Positions 5,899 to 7,660 of a stretch of DNA of 7,660 nucleotides are shown piece by piece. The notes under the pieces are model-generated. The model had not been told where the DNA came from. It searched no databases and saw only the letters and a list, made by a program, of their open reading frames with translations. The position numbers were made by a program, and so were the translations under genes. Source of the DNA: Deltaproteobacteria bacterium UBA6106 (lineage in GTDB: Bacteria; Desulfobacterota; Syntrophorhabdia; Syntrophorhabdales; Syntrophorhabdaceae); contig DIWM01000015.1 of assembly GCA_002428485.1 (NCBI GenBank), forward strand, positions 1-7,660, in the 5' to 3' direction. The first letter of the stretch is position 1, and every line of letters starts with the position of its first letter.

Positions 5899-7241
5899 TT
5901 CAACTCTATTTTAAAATTCTTCATTTTAAGATCAAGTGATTGTGACACGGTTTCGAATTCATTTATCTTTTTGAGTCCGTCGAGGACATTCTGATAATTC
6001 GATTGGAGATCCGTATAGGTCTGTGCCTTTATGTGGCCTTCGATGGATATCAGGCAGGTCCCCTTGCTATTGCTGACAGCAATAGCCCCGATGTTCACCC
6101 CCTGCATATTAAGGGTCTTCAATGAAATAAGTACCTTCTGCATATCAGGAGACGTATTGATCTGGTTCATAAAGGTAATTGGCGCCATTAATTTCTGCAG
6201 CTCCTTCGAGGTGCTCGTAAAATCACCGATGATGGGCTGCCTCACACCTATGCCCTGTCGCAAAAAATTAATTTCCTTTGACGTCAGTGATATATCAAAG
6301 AGCTTCAGGCCTATATAACCGATACCCATTAGGGAGAAGACCAGAAAGACGATCACAGCATAGGCAAGGATCTTCCGCTGTGTAAAGATGCCGCGATAAC
6401 TTTCGGGCAGCATATCGCAGGAAGAGAGGGCCTTTTCGTGCAGGGCAGCCGCTATGGGCGTAATATATTCCTCTATCGTTTCTTTGAAAGCGGTAACATT
6501 CGACGGGCACTTCATGGTCGCTTCAGGGACAATAGGATTGACCGCGGACTCGCGGGCGTCCGGTTTGTCCCGAAAGACAACACGGGCCGGATTCACGCGA
6601 AGCGTCTGCCGGCAGTGTGCGATCGTCATGTTAATACTCTCGATATCGGCAGTGTTCAAACCTTTCTGATCCGATTGGGCAACCCGCACAAAAAGAAGCT
6701 TCTTGTCCTTCACCAGGAACATCGTTTTGTGGGTTGCCAGATCAATGACGCCAAGCAATGGCTGGTCAGGCTCCACATCCCCGGCCTCTATGATGTTCGA
6801 GAGGACGAGAATGTCCGGGTAGAGGTGCGTGATGATCTTGTTATGTTTACTGAACCGTGCGATCAAATTATTGATGTCTTCATTGTTGACCACAAAAAAG
6901 AATATATCCTTCAACCATTTGCCTTCCCGCTGCGTCTCTTTGATTGTTATGTAGAAAAAAGAAAACTCTTTCCAATCAGTGACCCTTTTTTTTATCTCGA
7001 TGTACAAGAGGGAACGCAGATATTTCTCTTTCGCAGGCGGAAGTGACATGATGTCCTGGTACATCTCATGGAAATCATTGACCACAACAAATTCGTTGTC
7101 TGTCGTGGTCGCCAGATAGTGATCAAATTCTTCTTTGGAAAAAGTAAATGATTTATCTACCGAAAGATTACCATGCCTGGTATTTGCATGGATAACCTTT
7201 ATGACCTCATTCTCAAAGCTTACTATTACCTGCCCACTCAA
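5883..7241 (-). CDS. GspL/MshI-like protein: PilM-like cytoplasmic domain fused to PilN-like periplasmic domain
   Basis: This is the first gene of the operon and encodes 452 residues. Residues 1-270 resemble the actin-like PilM/GspL cytoplasmic domain, including GVIDLATHKTMFLVKDKKLL (164-183), which matches the second phosphate-loop strand pair of PilM. Near 277 a LPESYRG segment resembles the Leu-Leu-Pro start of PilN. It is followed by a membrane helix (about 290-312), a periplasmic helix (320-360), and a ferredoxin-like domain ending at 452 (SNYQNVLDGLKKINEF...). It would hold the ATPase on the cytoplasmic side and contact the PilO-like protein outside. The usual PilM opening (Gly-x-Asp-x-Gly-Ser) is replaced by VIVSFENEVIKVI, so nucleotide binding looks lost, as in GspL. 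The start is TTG (7241-7239), supported by GAGGGG upstream and an in-frame TGA at 7253-7251 that excludes any earlier start. Confidence 0.88.
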   Translation of the reverse strand: MSGQVIVSFENEVIKVIHANTRHGNLSVDKSFTFSKEEFDHYLATTTDNEFVVVNDFHEMYQDIMSLPPAKEKYLRSLLYIEIKKRVTDWKEFSFFYITIKETQREGKWLKDIFFFVVNNEDINNLIARFSKHNKIITHLYPDILVLSNIIEAGDVEPDQPLLGVIDLATHKTMFLVKDKKLLFVRVAQSDQKGLNTADIESINMTIAHCRQTLRVNPARVVFRDKPDARESAVNPIVPEATMKCPSNVTAFKETIEEYITPIAAALHEKALSSCDMLPESYRGIFTQRKILAYAVIVFLVFSLMGIGYIGLKLFDISLTSKEINFLRQGIGVRQPIIGDFTSTSKELQKLMAPITFMNQINTSPDMQKVLISLKTLNMQGVNIGAIAVSNSKGTCLISIEGHIKAQTYTDLQSNYQNVLDGLKKINEFETVSQSLDLKMKNFKIELKWKTQ

Positions 7242-7246
7242 TAAAA

Positions 7247-7252
7247 CCCCTC
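7247..7252 (-). promoter_or_regulatory. Ribosome binding site that fixes a TTG start
   Basis: The minus strand reads GAGGGG, then TTTTA, then TTG at 7241. An in-frame TGA overlaps the upstream part of this site, so the TTG is the earliest possible start. The next downstream candidates lack a comparable site. Confidence 0.7.
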
Positions 7253-7316
7253 AATGCCGGCATGTCCATTTACAAGTACCTCTGAACCCTGATAACAACA
7301 TGAACAATTTAAACCA

Positions 7317-7345
7317 TTTATACCCCTAAGCATATGAAGTGTCAA
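7317..7345 (-). promoter_or_regulatory. Sigma-70-type promoter of the operon
   Basis: On the minus strand a perfect -35 box TTGACA (7345-7340) is followed by a 17-base spacer and a -10 box TATAAA (7322-7317, five of six matches to TATAAT). Transcription would start near 7310, giving a leader of about 69 bases before the TTG start of the first gene. It is the best promoter I found upstream of the operon. No sigma-54 pattern was seen nearby. Confidence 0.75.
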
Positions 7346-7373
7346 GCGAAATTAGCTCAAGGCAATTAAAGCA

Positions 7374-7408
7374 GCTCATAGCTCTTAGCTCTTAGCTCAT
7401 GGCTCATA
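7374..7408. repeat. GCTCATA heptamer array, five units
   Basis: Five tandem 7-base units read GCTCATA, GCTCTTA, GCTCTTA, GCTCATG, GCTCATA. The array lies about 30 bases upstream of the promoter -35 box. It is the same family as the arrays in the two intergenic gaps, but here it is not faced by an inverted copy within the window. Confidence 0.85.
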
Positions 7409-7416
7409 GTAAAATC

Positions 7417-7444
7417 CGTTCAACGTTCAACGTTCTATGTTCAA
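7417..7444. repeat. CGTTCAA heptamer array, four units
   Basis: Four tandem units read CGTTCAA, CGTTCAA, CGTTCTA, TGTTCAA, with a trailing partial unit TGTTTA. The array follows the GCTCATA array by 8 bases and has the same period of 7 but a different unit. Confidence 0.85.
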
Positions 7445-7460
7445 TGTTTAAAAACAGACA

Positions 7461-7580
7461 CTCGATGCCGGTCGCTGGATACCGGCAAGGACTGCGTAAG
7501 GAGAAAACCAGATGGCCTTTGCCCCCTCGTATCTCGACACTTGTTTCTTGAATTGCAACTGACCGGTATCCGACATCGAG
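7461..7580. repeat. Imperfect inverted repeat in the upstream noncoding region
   Basis: The left arm at 7461-7486 and the right arm at 7561-7580 are imperfect reverse complements. Both share CTCGATG-Y-CGG and ATACCGG on the same strand when the right arm is reversed, with a 7-base insertion in the left arm. The left arm also folds on itself: TGCCGGT (7466-7472) pairs with ACCGGCA (7481-7487) across an 8-base loop. No gene is credible between the arms. This could be a remnant of a dispersed repeat. Confidence 0.5.
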
Positions 7581-7660
7581 AAGGGATCGCCGCGTCGCTT
7601 ACATTCCCTGCGGGACGCAACAATATCCCCTCTCCCGCCACAACAGTCCCCTCTCCCCTG
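7581..7660. other. Noncoding tail with direct repeats, no gene seen
   Basis: An 11-base direct repeat TCCCCTCTCCC occurs at 7626-7636 and 7647-7657, a spacing of 21 bases. Upstream of it, GGATCGCCGCGTCGCTT (7584-7600) looks like a diverged copy of a GC-rich dispersed intergenic repeat that I recall from several environmental bacterial genomes; this is a memory-based resemblance only. A minus-strand reading frame through 7441-7641 has a Ser/Arg/Pro-rich composition and no family features, and I do not regard it as a gene. Confidence 0.4.

Noticed and set aside
6438..7046. 202-residue plus-strand reading frame opposite the GspL-like gene
   Set aside because: It has no domain features or good ribosome site, and the minus-strand gene is supported by operon context and overlaps.
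7251..7301. A 16-codon minus-strand reading frame in the leader, ATG at 7301 to TGA at 7251, ending just before the TTG start
   Set aside because: It has no ribosome site, no run of a regulatory amino acid and no recognisable attenuator pair, so a leader peptide is not supported.
7461..7487. GC-rich hairpin followed by TTTTT on the minus strand, as a terminator of a gene upstream
   Set aside because: The T-run begins about a dozen bases after the stem, and no upstream gene is seen to terminate.
7441..7641. 66-residue minus-strand reading frame
   Set aside because: It spans inverted repeats and part of a heptamer array, has Arg/Ser/Pro-rich composition and resembles no family.

Overview
The window carries one long minus-strand operon for a type IV filament machine, either an MSHA-type pilus or a type II secretion-like system. 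It is read from about position 7310 down to position 1, and the last gene runs off the window. The gene order in the direction of transcription is: a GspL/MshI-like cytoplasmic-plus-periplasmic platform protein (7241-5883), a PilO/GspM/MshJ-like membrane protein (5898-5263), a PilP/GspC/MshK-like protein (5260-4811), an MshL-type lipoprotein secretin (4829-3240), a GspE/PilB/MshE assembly ATPase with an MshEN-type N-terminus (3052-1403), a GspF/PilC/MshG inner-membrane platform protein (1316-99), and the first 30 codons of an ExeA/MshM-type AAA ATPase (92-1). No pilin, pseudopilin or prepilin peptidase gene is visible. These would be expected downstream or elsewhere in the genome.

The genes work together as follows. 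The ATPase and the GspF-like protein drive filament polymerisation at the inner membrane. The L-, M/O- and C/P-like proteins form the ring linking the ATPase to the periplasm. The secretin makes the outer-membrane channel, and ExeA-type ATPases are associated with secretin or pilus assembly. The first four genes overlap or nearly touch (16-nt overlap, 2-nt gap, 19-nt overlap), which indicates translational coupling. The next two junctions are instead opened up by 187 and 86 bases of repeat-bearing spacer, and the last gap is only 6 bases. A good sigma-70 promoter lies upstream of the first gene, which starts with TTG.

The most unusual part is between the genes. Three families of degenerate 7-base tandem repeats (units GCTCATA, AATCCAG and CGTTCAA) occupy the noncoding gaps only. 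In both opened junctions the GCTCATA arrays stand as facing inverted pairs, predicting long RNA stems (28 of 30 and 20 of 23 Watson-Crick pairs) immediately before the starts of the ATPase and platform genes. A third array lies upstream of the promoter next to the CGTTCAA family. The last 200 bases (7461-7660) contain inverted and direct repeats but no convincing gene.

The organism is a diderm bacterium, since it has a secretin and a lipobox. The MSHA-like gene set, moderate GC content and heptamer-littered spacers fit a deltaproteobacterial (Desulfobacterota-like) or Nitrospirota-like lineage. That placement is an impression and cannot be fixed from this window.
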